A DNA stretch of 64,000 nucleotides, from NCBI GenBank assembly GCA_023265625.1, contig JAHFST010000015.1, forward strand, positions 1-64,000, in the 5' to 3' direction. Source of the stretch: Deltaproteobacteria bacterium. GTDB taxonomy: Bacteria > UBA10199 > JACPAL01 > JAHFST01. This document shows, piece after piece, positions 8,314 through 16,405 of this stretch (position 1 is the stretch's first letter; each line of letters opens with the position of its first letter). Below the pieces are notes generated by a model that was given only the letters and a program-made list of their open reading frames with translations, was not told the DNA's origin and ran no database searches. The position numbers were made by a program, and so were the translations under genes.

Positions 8314-9500
8314 TTGGTCAAACTTACGATGTCATTGTTTTAGGAGCCGGGGCTGCCGGAATGATGGCGGCCATCGAGGCGGGGAAGCGTCGCAGCCACG
8401 TCCTGTTGCTTGAACATTCCGATAAAGTGGGCCGAAAAATTCTCATCTCGGGAGGGGGGCGGTGCAATTTCACCAATACCCATTTGACCCCTGCGGCCTT
8501 CGTCTCGCACAACGAACATTTTTGCAAATCGGCCTTGGCTCGGTTTGCGCCCGCTGATTTCATTCGGATGGTTGAAACTCACGGTATTGCCTACCATGAG
8601 AAAAAACTGGGACAACTTTTCTGCGATCACACCGCACGTTCTATTGTTGAACTTTTGGTTTCCGAGTGTCGGCAGGCGGGGGTGGTTCTTCAATTAGCTA
8701 CGAAAATTGTTTCTTTACAGAAAATCGGTGGTTTCTTTGAAGTGAAAACCGAACAGGGGGATTTTCAGTCTAGTGCCGTTGTGGTGGCTACCGGTGGCCT
8801 TTCTATCCCAAAAGTTGGGGCCACCGGTTTTGGGTATCGTATCGCCAAACAATTTGGCTTGAGGGTCGTTCCAACGGCACCCGCCTTAGATGGATTTGTG
8901 CTCGATAAAAATCTGCAAAAAGAGCTGCATGGTTTGGCGGGTGTGTCGCTGGATGTTTGCGTGACGTGCCGGGGTATTTCCTTTCGCGAAAATATCCTGT
9001 TTACCCACCACGGCTTGAGTGGACCCGCCGCGCTTCAGGCTTCGTTGTATTGGCAGCCGGGCGAGAGTCTCACGATTGATTTGTTGCCCGATCATGACAT
9101 GAAATCTTGGCTGTCAGAAAAGAAACGGGCCGGTTCCCGTATCGAGATGAAGAATCTTTTGGGCGGGTTTTTCCCCAAGCGGTTTGCAGAATATTTTACG
9201 GGGAAGTATTTTTCACACCAAAAAGTTCCTTTGGCCCAAGTGCCGGATAAGGCATTGGAAATATTTGCAGATCATTTGAAGGGCTGGCAAATTATCCCCG
9301 CCCAGACCGTGGGCTACGACAAGGCGGAGGTGACTCGGGGCGGTGTGGATACCGCCGAGCTTTCTTCCAAGACCATGGAATCCAAAAAGGTTCCCGGCCT
9401 TTATTTTGTCGGCGAGGTGGTCGATGTCACCGGTTGGCTGGGAGGCTACAACTTCCAGTGGGCCTGGTCCTCCGGCTGGGTGGCGGGGCAGTACGTTTAA
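8310..9500 (+). CDS. BaiN/HI0933-family FAD-dependent oxidoreductase
   Basis: A 396-residue flavoprotein of the YhiN/HI0933/BaiN family. The FAD dinucleotide fold is at the N-terminus (VIVLGAGAAGMMAAIEAGKR), followed by the family signature GRKILISGGGRCNFTN (about 44-59). The C-terminal GGYNFQWAWSSGWVAGQ closes the FAD domain. Some members reduce flavin-type or bile-acid substrates; most have no known substrate. It is the third gene of an overlapping set with uppP and the RmlD-like gene. Its last 41 bp plus the trailer are duplicated 1.5 kb downstream (10972-11012). Confidence 0.88.
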   Translation: MIGQTYDVIVLGAGAAGMMAAIEAGKRRSHVLLLEHSDKVGRKILISGGGRCNFTNTHLTPAAFVSHNEHFCKSALARFAPADFIRMVETHGIAYHEKKLGQLFCDHTARSIVELLVSECRQAGVVLQLATKIVSLQKIGGFFEVKTEQGDFQSSAVVVATGGLSIPKVGATGFGYRIAKQFGLRVVPTAPALDGFVLDKNLQKELHGLAGVSLDVCVTCRGISFRENILFTHHGLSGPAALQASLYWQPGESLTIDLLPDHDMKSWLSEKKRAGSRIEMKNLLGGFFPKRFAEYFTGKYFSHQKVPLAQVPDKALEIFADHLKGWQIIPAQTVGYDKAEVTRGGVDTAELSSKTMESKKVPGLYFVGEVVDVTGWLGGYNFQWAWSSGWVAGQYV

Positions 9501-9512
9501 AAGGTCATCTCA
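9472..9512. repeat. 41-bp direct repeat, left copy
   Basis: The 3' end of the BaiN-like gene and its trailer. It is repeated at 10972-11012 with one difference (GTACG versus GTATG). The two copies bracket the orphan gene at 9524-10891. Confidence 0.9.
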
Positions 9513-9523
9513 GGGTTGCGCTG

Positions 9524-10891
9524 CTAGCCCGATTTTAACCGGCCCGAGAGAATCGCTTTGAGGTCGGTCACACCCCTGATTGCAGGTTGTTTTAGAAGAT
9601 GGCTTAACAGCTCTTTCGGGGTCCCCGGAAAAATGGCGAGGTTTCGAATCAATATGATCGACCGGTAATCGCGCCGGCAGAGCAGGGTGGTTAGTTCGGG
9701 ATCGAAGACGATCCCCCTCAATAATTCCAGACAACGCCCTTCCGTGGTGGTGATGAATGCGACCTGTTCCTGAGCGGCGCTGGCTTTGAATTTTTCGAAG
9801 AAAATAGTTCGACTCAAGGGCTTGGCCCGGCCCGATTGTTCCCGTCCGGTCGTCACATTGAACAATGTCTTCAGGTCGATCCCCTGGAAGATCGCGCGCA
9901 AGGCCACCTCGGGGGTGGTGCTATTTCTTAACAGCCGTTGCCGGACCCCCGGATCCCGCGCAAAGGTCGCATGACGCGCCAGGGTATCCAAGCCGGCGGC
10001 GCTGTGGTGGTGCTCGGCGATCAGGCAGGCATGCCGCGTGCCGCAATGGGGGTTGGCGAGGACCGCATGGATGACCACAGGGTCGGGGTCGAGGCAGAGG
10101 TCGGCCAGGATTTGCTCGTCCGTAGTCTCGCTCGCTTGGCGCCTCTTTATTTCCAAGGGCGGCGGTTCGGGCGCTTCTTGAGGAATGGCGGGGCGATAAC
10201 CAGCCGTTTCCAGGAGGGTGGCAAAGCGATGCAATCCCTGGTTGATCTCTTCCCGGGACCAACCCCGCTCGTGTTGCATCACCTGCGATAGCTCGTCCGG
10301 CATGAGGGGGAAAGCGGAGACGTAGGTGTTTAGGGCAAAGGCGGCCAGATCGACCGTGATCGTGCCGCACCGAAAGAGACTGAAGATCACCTGCTCCAGG
10401 GTCTGGCGTGACAGGAATCGGCCTTGGTCGTCCAGAATGTCCGATTCCGGGCTGGTCGCGTCCGGAATGAAGTAGAAATATTTAAACCCGACCCTGTCTT
10501 TGCCCGGGACGGCGTTCATCTGAACCCTCAATCGTTCCAATTTTTCTCCAAGGCTGCGGAGCGCGTGATCCTCCATGGCGGCAATTAATCCGGTTGCCCG
10601 AACTTGGAGGGGCCCCATGAGGTCTTCGCAAGAGACCGGCCGGCGCGGGTTGAGAGAACGCCGCGCAAGCAGCAGCTGGGCCGGCGGAGACAAGTCGTTC
10701 CAAAAGATCCCCACGGTCCTGGAAAACTGCTCCTGCGACACTGGGACTCCGGATGGGTTGACCAACTCGAACAAACGAGGCGCGCCCGAAGGATGGGCGA
10801 CCGCCTCGTAAATGTGACCCGGGAGCACCACTCCCGAACCCCCTTCGGGATGGCGGACAAATGAAAAAGGCAATCGCTCGGATGAGGCCAT
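9524..10891 (-). CDS. orphan protein with helical (LRV/HEAT-like) repeats
   Basis: A 455-residue protein if started at the ATG at 10891; the frame stays open to a TTG at 10963, but that part overlaps duplicated sequence. The C-terminal half has short repeats such as DPDPVVIHAVLANPHC and DPGVRQRLLRNSTTP followed by LIAEH or ALRAIF. They resemble the leucine-rich-variant / HEAT-like repeats of myxobacterial proteins. No catalytic motif, membrane segment or signal peptide was found. A scaffold or binding role is a guess. It lies between 41-bp direct repeats and opposes the flanking reading direction. Confidence 0.65.
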   Translation of the reverse strand: MASSERLPFSFVRHPEGGSGVVLPGHIYEAVAHPSGAPRLFELVNPSGVPVSQEQFSRTVGIFWNDLSPPAQLLLARRSLNPRRPVSCEDLMGPLQVRATGLIAAMEDHALRSLGEKLERLRVQMNAVPGKDRVGFKYFYFIPDATSPESDILDDQGRFLSRQTLEQVIFSLFRCGTITVDLAAFALNTYVSAFPLMPDELSQVMQHERGWSREEINQGLHRFATLLETAGYRPAIPQEAPEPPPLEIKRRQASETTDEQILADLCLDPDPVVIHAVLANPHCGTRHACLIAEHHHSAAGLDTLARHATFARDPGVRQRLLRNSTTPEVALRAIFQGIDLKTLFNVTTGREQSGRAKPLSRTIFFEKFKASAAQEQVAFITTTEGRCLELLRGIVFDPELTTLLCRRDYRSIILIRNLAIFPGTPKELLSHLLKQPAIRGVTDLKAILSGRLKSG

Positions 10892-10950
10892 AACTTTTTT
10901 GGAGCTGGGCCGATGTCTTAGGTATGACACCGACGACTCGCCTACCTTGA
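10890..10950 (+). pseudogene. remnant: duplicated promoter and first codons of a 5'-nucleotidase gene
   Basis: This stretch copies the segment at 12299-12355. It holds the sigma-28-like promoter (ATAACTTT, 11 bp, GCCGATGT) and then ATG with eight codons reading MTPTTRLP before a TGA at 10948-10950. The intact copy downstream reads GTG and ASATRLPLN. The reading frame ends where it joins a copy of the BaiN tail. It is a truncated duplicate and also supports the leaderless start chosen for the intact gene. Confidence 0.65.
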
Positions 10951-11012
10951 CCATGGAATCCAAAAAGGTCCCCGGCTGGGTGGCGGGGCAGTATGTTTAA
11001 AAGGTCATCTCA
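10949..11012. repeat. mosaic copy of the BaiN-like gene 3' end
   Basis: Bases 10949-10976 copy 9371-9398, and 10972-11012 copy 9472-9512, joined at a short CCCGGC/TCCGGC homology so that about 73 bp of the original are missing. This is a deletion-type fusion of a duplicated gene end, placed against the 3' end of the barrel-protein gene. Confidence 0.85.
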
Positions 11013-11989
11013 AATACGCCCTTTGGTTGAAACTGCGCGGCAAATTTTCCGTCAAAGGTGACTCCGAAGTTGCCTTGGAGCAGCTCCAGCCCCACGCAAT
11101 ATTTGACGCCACTCTCATTATCTCTACAGTTCCCAAATCGGGCCCCGATCCCTAGTCGCGCGACGATGGCATGATGTTGAATCATCCCCTGAGCATTTTC
11201 ATCAAGTGAATTGGTGTAGACGTACCCACCTCCGGCGAACAAATCAAAAAAATGATACATCCAGTGATAGGTTACGAGAGCTTGTTGAGAAGACCCCTGG
11301 TGAAAATTATTGGCGTAAAGATACTCTAACTCAACTCCTTGGGGACTTGGGCCGTCTTTTTTTAGGAAGGTGAGCGCAGCGCCACCGCCGAATGCCCAAC
11401 CGGTAAATCTATCCATTGATCCTGAGGTGAGTAGGCGGACGCTGACCAGATGTGTTGCCATCCAAGAGTCGTCTGTAGGTTGAGGTGTTGCCAAGACTGT
11501 GGTTGTAGAATTGGTTGGCCCTTCCTGCGAGGGGAATGGATGCTCAGAAGGAGGATTATTCTTACGATTTTTCTCCGCTTCTTCGGCTATTCCCTTAAAG
11601 ATAAAATACAGTGGTGATAGGCCGATGGCTGGAAGTATCCATACTGGAGACGTGACAATAGCGGCTTTTGTCCAAAAGCCGAGTGGCTCTGGTGGCATTT
11701 GCCCTGTGGTGAGCATGGAACGAGTGGCGAGTTTCAGATCAGAACGGTCATCGCTGTCCAGCCCTTGATAAAATTTAGATTTGGCGACAACCTGGTTCGC
11801 TCGTTTTATTTCCCGCGCTAGTTCCTGATGTCGAGCTTTGGGTTGTTTCTGAAAACAGTCACGAATCGCTTGGCCGTTGATTTTGGAATTTTCGAGAAAA
11901 GTGCGGGCATCCTCTTGGTTGGTTACGTCAGTGTAAGCCTGGTACTTCTCAGCCACACATGAATTACGATCTTCGATAGGCGGTGCCAT
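10997..11989 (-). CDS. probable outer-membrane beta-barrel protein
   Basis: A 330-residue protein if started at 11989, where GGGAGG precedes the ATG. The N-terminal 130 residues are polar, with a hydrophobic segment (VWILPAIGLSPLYFIFKGI). The C-terminal half has alternating hydrophobic and aromatic strands (WAFGGGAALTFLKK, YHWMYHFFDLFAGGGYVY, FGVTFDGKFAAQF) and ends in Phe (FEMTF), a typical barrel-assembly signal. No ordinary signal peptide is seen at the N-terminus, which is odd for an outer-membrane protein. The upstream TTGACA-17-TACAAC looks like an ordinary sigma-70 promoter. The 3' end was touched by the duplication of the BaiN tail. Confidence 0.6.
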   Translation of the reverse strand: MAPPIEDRNSCVAEKYQAYTDVTNQEDARTFLENSKINGQAIRDCFQKQPKARHQELAREIKRANQVVAKSKFYQGLDSDDRSDLKLATRSMLTTGQMPPEPLGFWTKAAIVTSPVWILPAIGLSPLYFIFKGIAEEAEKNRKNNPPSEHPFPSQEGPTNSTTTVLATPQPTDDSWMATHLVSVRLLTSGSMDRFTGWAFGGGAALTFLKKDGPSPQGVELEYLYANNFHQGSSQQALVTYHWMYHFFDLFAGGGYVYTNSLDENAQGMIQHHAIVARLGIGARFGNCRDNESGVKYCVGLELLQGNFGVTFDGKFAAQFQPKGVFEMTF

Positions 11990-12065
11990 GATGACCTCCC
12001 TGTTTTTCCGGGTTGTAGACAATCCCCGGAGACTTGTCAAAGCGGGCTTTTCAGGATGTGGCTTT

Positions 12066-12233
<168 letters not shown>

Positions 12234-12298
12234 TCACTCATAAGTATTCCCCTTAATTGTGAGTTCGCTTGTTTAGAAAATAAGTTGCGTATTTTTCC

Positions 12299-12325
12299 GA
12301 AACTTTTTTGGAGCTGGGACGATGC
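12299..12325 (+). promoter_or_regulatory. sigma-28-like promoter of 5'-nucleotidase-family gene
   Basis: GAAACTTT (12299-12306), 11 bp, GACGATGC (12318-12325). The expected start site, seven bases on, coincides with the in-frame GTG at 12332. The segment is duplicated at 10890-10950. Promoter role inferred. Confidence 0.5.
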
Positions 12326-12331
12326 TTAGGT

Positions 12332-13282
12332 GTGGCATCGGCAACTCGCTTACCTTTGAATGTGGTTTTCTCCTCTTCAGCTATTTTTGAGAGTGGGTGG
12401 ACGGGGCCGCGAGACTTGGCGGCGTGGCGTCGCTATCAGATCGAACATGAGCAGGAACCAATGGCACCGGCACCGGGATTGGTTTTTTTGCAGCGGTTGT
12501 TGGCCTTGAACCGTTATCCCACCTTCAAGAAAGGTGACAATCCGGTTCGGGTCAAGATCATCTCGCAACAGCCTCCCGATGTCGCAGTGCGATTTCTCAA
12601 TTCTTTGGAACATCATGGGATTACGAGTTATTACGATGCGGGCCTGTTGCAGTGCAGTTATCTCAACGAGCTTACCCCCAAGCGTGCTTTGAATCGGACC
12701 CTGAGTTTGTTGGGGCATTTCAACTCCCATCTTTTTGTCACCAAAGATGAGCTGATGACGCGACAACTTTTGAAACAGGGATGTGCCGCCGTTTGCCTGT
12801 CTCCCATGGAGTCGGAATCGCTGGTTTCAGTGGCGGATGGGCTCATCGTGGCATTTGATGGAGATGCGGTTATCTTTGGCGACGAGGCGGAGCGGGTATT
12901 TGAAGTGGGTGGGTTAAAGGCTTTTGCCGAAGGGGAATCGGAACAGGCGCTGATGCCATTATCCCAGGGGCCTCTTTGCGGTTTTTTGTTGGCTTTGAGT
13001 GAGTTGCGGAAAAAGTTTTCGGATAAAAAGGAGAGGTCTCCATTACAGATTGTTCTCGTGACCGCACGCAGCACTCCGGCGCAAAAGAGGGTGTTGTTGA
13101 CGCTGCGAAGCTGGGGTGTGAGCCTCGATGAAGCCCATTTTGTTGCCGGAGATGATAAAGGCCCTTATCTGGCCAGTCTTGGGGCCACCATTTTTTTTGA
13201 TGATTCCACTCACAATATCCATGCCGCCAGAAAACATGGCATTCCCGCGGCACATGTCCCGTGGGGAGTCAGGAATGGCTGA
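12332..13282 (+). CDS. 5'-nucleotidase family protein
   Basis: A 316-residue protein of the bacterial 5'-nucleotidase family (Pfam PF06189), expected to remove the phosphate from nucleoside monophosphates in the cytosol. Family landmarks are RRYQIEHEQEPMAPAPG, RFLNSLEHHGI, the acidic VAFDGDAVIFGDEAERVF (HAD-like metal site), LVTARSTPAQKRV and TIFFDDSTHNIHAA. The usual N-terminal strand appears as LNVVFSSSAIF. I choose GTG 12332 because it falls on the predicted start site and because the duplicated copy at 10924 has ATG at the equivalent codon; TTG 12308 is in frame but lies inside the promoter. Confidence 0.85.
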   Translation: MASATRLPLNVVFSSSAIFESGWTGPRDLAAWRRYQIEHEQEPMAPAPGLVFLQRLLALNRYPTFKKGDNPVRVKIISQQPPDVAVRFLNSLEHHGITSYYDAGLLQCSYLNELTPKRALNRTLSLLGHFNSHLFVTKDELMTRQLLKQGCAAVCLSPMESESLVSVADGLIVAFDGDAVIFGDEAERVFEVGGLKAFAEGESEQALMPLSQGPLCGFLLALSELRKKFSDKKERSPLQIVLVTARSTPAQKRVLLTLRSWGVSLDEAHFVAGDDKGPYLASLGATIFFDDSTHNIHAARKHGIPAAHVPWGVRNG

Positions 13283-13283
13283 T

Positions 13284-13700
13284 TCAGCGCGGTTCAATGA
13301 CGGCGAGCGTGCATCGGGAGATGCAAATGAGCTGATTTTTTTCGTCAAAGATCTTGATTTCCCAAACCTGTGACCTTTTCCCTTGATAGACGACATTCCC
13401 CTCGGCGCGAACCAGTCCCGAGGTGACGGAGCGCAAGTGGTTGGCGTTGATTTCCTGCCCCACCACCGCCTTCCCCTCCGCCATCACCAAAAGCATCCCG
13501 CCTAAGCTCGCCACCGTCTCCGCCAGGGCCACGGAGGCCCCGCCATGCAGGAGCCCGAGCGGTTGATGGGTGCGGTGGTCCACCGGCATGGTGGCGACCA
13601 CCCGGCCGGGTTGATAATCGACCACTTCCATCCCGAGGGCCTCTCCCATGGTCCCCTTCATCATTTTTTGAATGGTTTTTTGGATCTCCGGAAGGTCCAT
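13284..13700 (-). CDS. PaaI/MenI-like hotdog thioesterase
   Basis: A 138-residue hotdog-fold thioesterase. LLHGGASVALAETVASLGG contains the nucleophile or base Glu of the PaaI/YdiI group, and VVGQEINANHLRS and WEIKIFDEKNQLICISRCTLAVI match E. coli MenI (1,4-dihydroxy-2-naphthoyl-CoA hydrolase) closely. The substrate could therefore be DHNA-CoA for menaquinone, but this group also hydrolyses phenylacetyl- and benzoyl-type CoA esters and no men gene is nearby. It converges on the 5'-nucleotidase gene with a one-base gap. Confidence 0.85.
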   Translation of the reverse strand: MDLPEIQKTIQKMMKGTMGEALGMEVVDYQPGRVVATMPVDHRTHQPLGLLHGGASVALAETVASLGGMLLVMAEGKAVVGQEINANHLRSVTSGLVRAEGNVVYQGKRSQVWEIKIFDEKNQLICISRCTLAVIEPR

Positions 13701-13730
13701 CAGCGCACTTTAAATTTTTTATAAAATTCC

Positions 13731-13757
13731 GCAACCTTTTCCACCTGCAAACGATAA
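13731..13757 (+). promoter_or_regulatory. sigma-28-like promoter
   Basis: GCAACCTT (13731-13738), 11 bp, AACGATAA (13750-13757). The predicted transcript starts near 13764, and an AAGGAG site lies before the ATG at 13786. Promoter role inferred from recurrence. Confidence 0.6.
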
Positions 13758-13785
13758 GAGAGGCTAATTTTATTAAGGAGATATT

Positions 13786-14448
13786 ATGTTATCAGCAAGC
13801 GTTCAGACAATGGTAGCCGGTCATTTGGCCCAATTGCAGCGGGCGATCGGACAACATGGCGAGCCTGCTTTTGACTCCCTCGTTAGCGAGGTGGCTGGCG
13901 GGATTGGTGTTGCCATTGGTGGTGAGCCTTACGTCCTTCAAGACATAGGTATCTGCGGATTTTCAGATGGTTCTTTGCAAGCGGGGATCACTTTTTCGGC
14001 CGGGGCCAGGGATATCCGATCGCTACTCTTCTTGAGCCAGCTTCCTCTGACTCCGGGGCTGCGTTGGACAGCGATGACGGCCTCCAGTGGTCGGGATCCC
14101 GTTTTACTGGACATGAGGTTGCCTGATTCCATGGAGAGTTTTGGATTATTTGGAAATGTCGCCCATCTTGTCACGGACGTTGTCATTGATGAGCAAGATG
14201 GTGAGGAGTTGCTTGATGCTCGATTGGTTTTGGCGAGGCCCGTGCCCCATCGTTCTCTCTTTCGGGTCGGGGTGGCTGCGGTGGGGAATCAGATGGGGCA
14301 GTTCTTAGTAAACGATGGAGACGCGACATTCGCGCGCTTGGTTGTGAGAGAAGGTTTTGATTTTTTGGCGGTGGATCTAGATGAGGCTGTTGTATCCTCC
14401 AGTGGCGCCAGATTGCATCACCCCCTGGCAGGTTACAGGGCTGACTGA
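13786..14448 (+). CDS. orphan cytosolic protein
   Basis: A 220-residue protein with no family I recognise and no signal or membrane segment. It is rich in small hydrophobics and short beta-type stretches (GIGVAIGGEPYVLQDIGICGF, LFRVGVAAVGNQMGQFLV). The start is supported by AAGGAG eight bases upstream and a sigma-28-like promoter at 13731-13757. It shares the style of the orphans at 190 and 16406, but I cannot show homology by eye. Confidence 0.7.
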   Translation: MLSASVQTMVAGHLAQLQRAIGQHGEPAFDSLVSEVAGGIGVAIGGEPYVLQDIGICGFSDGSLQAGITFSAGARDIRSLLFLSQLPLTPGLRWTAMTASSGRDPVLLDMRLPDSMESFGLFGNVAHLVTDVVIDEQDGEELLDARLVLARPVPHRSLFRVGVAAVGNQMGQFLVNDGDATFARLVVREGFDFLAVDLDEAVVSSSGARLHHPLAGYRAD

Positions 14449-14466
14449 TGACTCCAATAAAAAATT

Positions 14467-14901
14467 TTAGAACGACAAGGTCATTTTGACCCGTTTGCCA
14501 CTTGGGTGTTCTATCTTTACGAAATGGAATTCCAGTCCCTTAGCGGTTTTGGCGAAACGCGCTTCGGTGTCGGCCAGCATGGCGATGCCATCAAAGTAGG
14601 CCAAGTTTACCAGTCGCAAAAATATTTTCGGATCTGGCGTGGGATTTAGCCACCCCTTCGCCCGAATCAGCGTGGCCAGATCCGACTCACCATGCACGCC
14701 GTAGGTGACCCCCTCGTCATCCATCAAGACCTTCTTCATCCCCGTCCCGGGATGGGCCTTGGGGTTACAGGCGACGATGACTTTGATGCCAAACGGCCCC
14801 GGCTCTTCGCGCACCGAGATTTCGACGGGATGACGGTACTCCCGCGCTACTTTTGTCTTGAGTTCGTCTTGCACCTTTTTGATTTTGCGGGTTAGTTTCA
14901 T
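14467..14901 (-). CDS. hypothetical basic protein
   Basis: A 144-residue, Lys-rich protein without recognised domain, signal peptide or membrane segment. The N-terminal helix (KLTRKIKKVQDELKTKVARE) is amphipathic and positively charged. It lies 18 bp downstream of the PIN toxin gene on the same strand, so it may be cotranscribed with the toxin-antitoxin pair. Function unknown. Confidence 0.65.
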   Translation of the reverse strand: MKLTRKIKKVQDELKTKVAREYRHPVEISVREEPGPFGIKVIVACNPKAHPGTGMKKVLMDDEGVTYGVHGESDLATLIRAKGWLNPTPDPKIFLRLVNLAYFDGIAMLADTEARFAKTAKGLEFHFVKIEHPSGKRVKMTLSF

Positions 14902-14919
14902 GATGACGATAAAAGTTAT

Positions 14920-15336
14920 TTATATCACTATGGTAAATCGCCGTTTTTTATTCCAGCGGTAGACGCCGAAATCGGTATCGAAGGTCGCGATGCGCGTTTC
15001 TTCCAAAGATTCCGCCAAGACGATGAGTGAGGCATCGGCCAGGGAAATGGGGAGGTTTTGATATTTCTTGCAGAGTATTCTTAGGGATTCCCAGTGATCC
15101 TTGAGTTGAAAGCGAATTTCATAAACCCCCTTTTGTCCCAGTCGGATCACCTCCTCGGGGGCCGCCGGGTGGATTTTGTTTACGAGGAAACAGGCCTCGG
15201 ACACGACCGACTCGCAGGTGTAAAAGGGGGGTGACGAGGTTGCAAAAAAGAGTTTGGTGCGTTCGTGGTTGGTGTCGTGACGGTTTAGGAGCGCCACCAG
15301 GGGGCCGGTGTCGAGCAGAATGCCGGGACGATTCAC
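14920..15336 (-). CDS. PIN-domain toxin (VapC-like)
   Basis: A 138-residue PIN-domain ribonuclease. The acidic residues expected for the metal site are visible: LLDTGPLVALL near the N-terminus, the middle Glu in CESVVSEACFL, and SLADASLIVLAE plus ATFDTDFGVY toward the C-terminus. It starts with GTG overlapping the antitoxin stop (GTGA), a typical coupled toxin-antitoxin arrangement. It would cleave RNA when the partner is degraded. Confidence 0.85.
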   Translation of the reverse strand: MNRPGILLDTGPLVALLNRHDTNHERTKLFFATSSPPFYTCESVVSEACFLVNKIHPAAPEEVIRLGQKGVYEIRFQLKDHWESLRILCKKYQNLPISLADASLIVLAESLEETRIATFDTDFGVYRWNKKRRFTIVI

Positions 15337-15575
15337 CGACCGTATCCTTCGAGATATTTTTTATCGGTGGAGAGGTCGGTCAACGGAGAGAGAAACTTTC
15401 CCACGCTTGTGCCTGCCAGTTCCAGGGCGCTTCGGCGCCCCTTGGTTGCCCTTCGATAAAGCGACCGAAGTCCCTCGCGCACCAGTTCCGAATCCCTTTT
15501 GCCGGTTATTTCCCTCAAGGACTTTAGGGCCGTTGTTTCAGCAGGACTCAGTCGCGCATGGATGTAATCTTTCAT
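15333..15575 (-). CDS. ribbon-helix-helix antitoxin
   Basis: An 80-residue protein if started at 15575 (MKDYIHARLSPAETTAL); the frame is open slightly further up. The N-terminal strand (YIHARLSP) and two helices (ETTALKSLREITGKRDSELVREGLRSLYRR) fit a ribbon-helix-helix DNA-binding fold; the C-terminal tail would bind the PIN toxin. A perfect 10-bp inverted repeat lies 16 bp upstream over the promoter and is the likely autoregulatory operator. Confidence 0.8.
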   Translation of the reverse strand: MKDYIHARLSPAETTALKSLREITGKRDSELVREGLRSLYRRATKGRRSALELAGTSVGKFLSPLTDLSTDKKYLEGYGR

Positions 15576-15590
15576 TTGAAATGAGCTCCT

Positions 15591-15630
15591 ATGTAGCACA
15601 ATTATTATATAATGTGCTACATAATGTCAA
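15591..15630 (-). promoter_or_regulatory. promoter and operator of the RHH-PIN operon
   Basis: ATGTAGCACA (15591-15600) and its exact complement TGTGCTACAT (15613-15622) flank a 12-bp AT-rich centre. On the minus strand a TTGACA (15630-15625) and a TATAAT (15609-15604), 15 bp apart, overlap the repeat, so a bound antitoxin would block RNA polymerase. Confidence 0.8.
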
Positions 15631-15657
15631 GCTAACATGTGGAGATCTCCCCTCGAT

Positions 15658-16326
15658 CTAAAGACAGTAGTACATGATATAAAAATGGCTTGCCGCACCC
15701 GCCACGACAAAGCAGTGCCAGATTTCGTGGAAGCCGAACTTGCCGGGGAAGGGGTTGGGTTTTTCCAGGACGAAAATTAATCCTCCCACCGTGAAGAAGA
15801 GCCCCCCCAAGAAAAGGGCGGAGAGTCCCTGCCAATGGATCGTCTGGTAGACGGGTTTGGCGATCAGCACCCCGAGCCACCCCATCCCGATGAAAAAGGA
15901 CGTTGTCAACCACCGCGGTGCTCCGGGGTAACGCGCCTTTAAGAGGATGCCCAGTATTGCCAGTGTCCAAACCAATCCCGCCACGGTCCAACCCAGGGTG
16001 TTGCGCAGTATGATCACACAAAACGGTGTGAACGAGCCGGCGATCATCAGAAAAATGGCGAAGTAATCCAATTGCCGGAGCAGATGGTTGGTTTCAGGAG
16101 GGCCGTCAACCCCATGATGGAGGGTGCTAGTCACGAAGACCGAGATGAGGCCGAAACTGTAGATGGAATAGCCGGTCACATGCCAAAAACCCCGCTCCCA
16201 GGCCTGGGAAATCAGGCACCAGGAGCCGATTAGGGCCAGGACCAGCCCGAAGCCGGAGATCAGTGTGCTATAAACTTCATCGGTCACATGAGTGCTGCCA
16301 TCTTTGCTTAAAGGGGGAAGGGGCAT
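15658..16326 (-). CDS. HlyIII/PAQR-family membrane protein
   Basis: A 222-residue protein of the hemolysin III / YqfA (PAQR) family with seven hydrophobic segments. Conserved polar residues are present: STLHHG after TM2, RQLDYFAIF in TM3, GMGWLG, and the C-terminal FGFHEIWHCFVV with two His for a metal site. Bacterial members act in membrane fluidity or lipid homeostasis. Hemolytic activity is not implied. I start at 16326; the frame continues to 16422 but would overlap the divergent orphan. Confidence 0.85.
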   Translation of the reverse strand: MPLPPLSKDGSTHVTDEVYSTLISGFGLVLALIGSWCLISQAWERGFWHVTGYSIYSFGLISVFVTSTLHHGVDGPPETNHLLRQLDYFAIFLMIAGSFTPFCVIILRNTLGWTVAGLVWTLAILGILLKARYPGAPRWLTTSFFIGMGWLGVLIAKPVYQTIHWQGLSALFLGGLFFTVGGLIFVLEKPNPFPGKFGFHEIWHCFVVAGAASHFYIMYYCL

Positions 16327-16405
16327 AAGTCTCTCTATGATTTTGCTGCCAGATAAACAACTTTTTCCTTTGATCTTTTGGAAGTCTTGTGAGAGGACGC
16401 GGCCT

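Noticed and set aside
8415-8440. CCGATAA inside the BaiN-like gene as a promoter
   Set aside because: No GCAAC box at the right spacing and no gene start follows.
12240-12290. Minus-strand GCAACTTA-N11-AGCGAACT before the MetB stub
   Set aside because: The -10 is too poor and the stub has no start of its own.
16346-16405. Recurrent promoter before the orphan at 16406
   Set aside because: An AACAACTTT half exists, but no CGATAA-type box follows at 10-12 bp.
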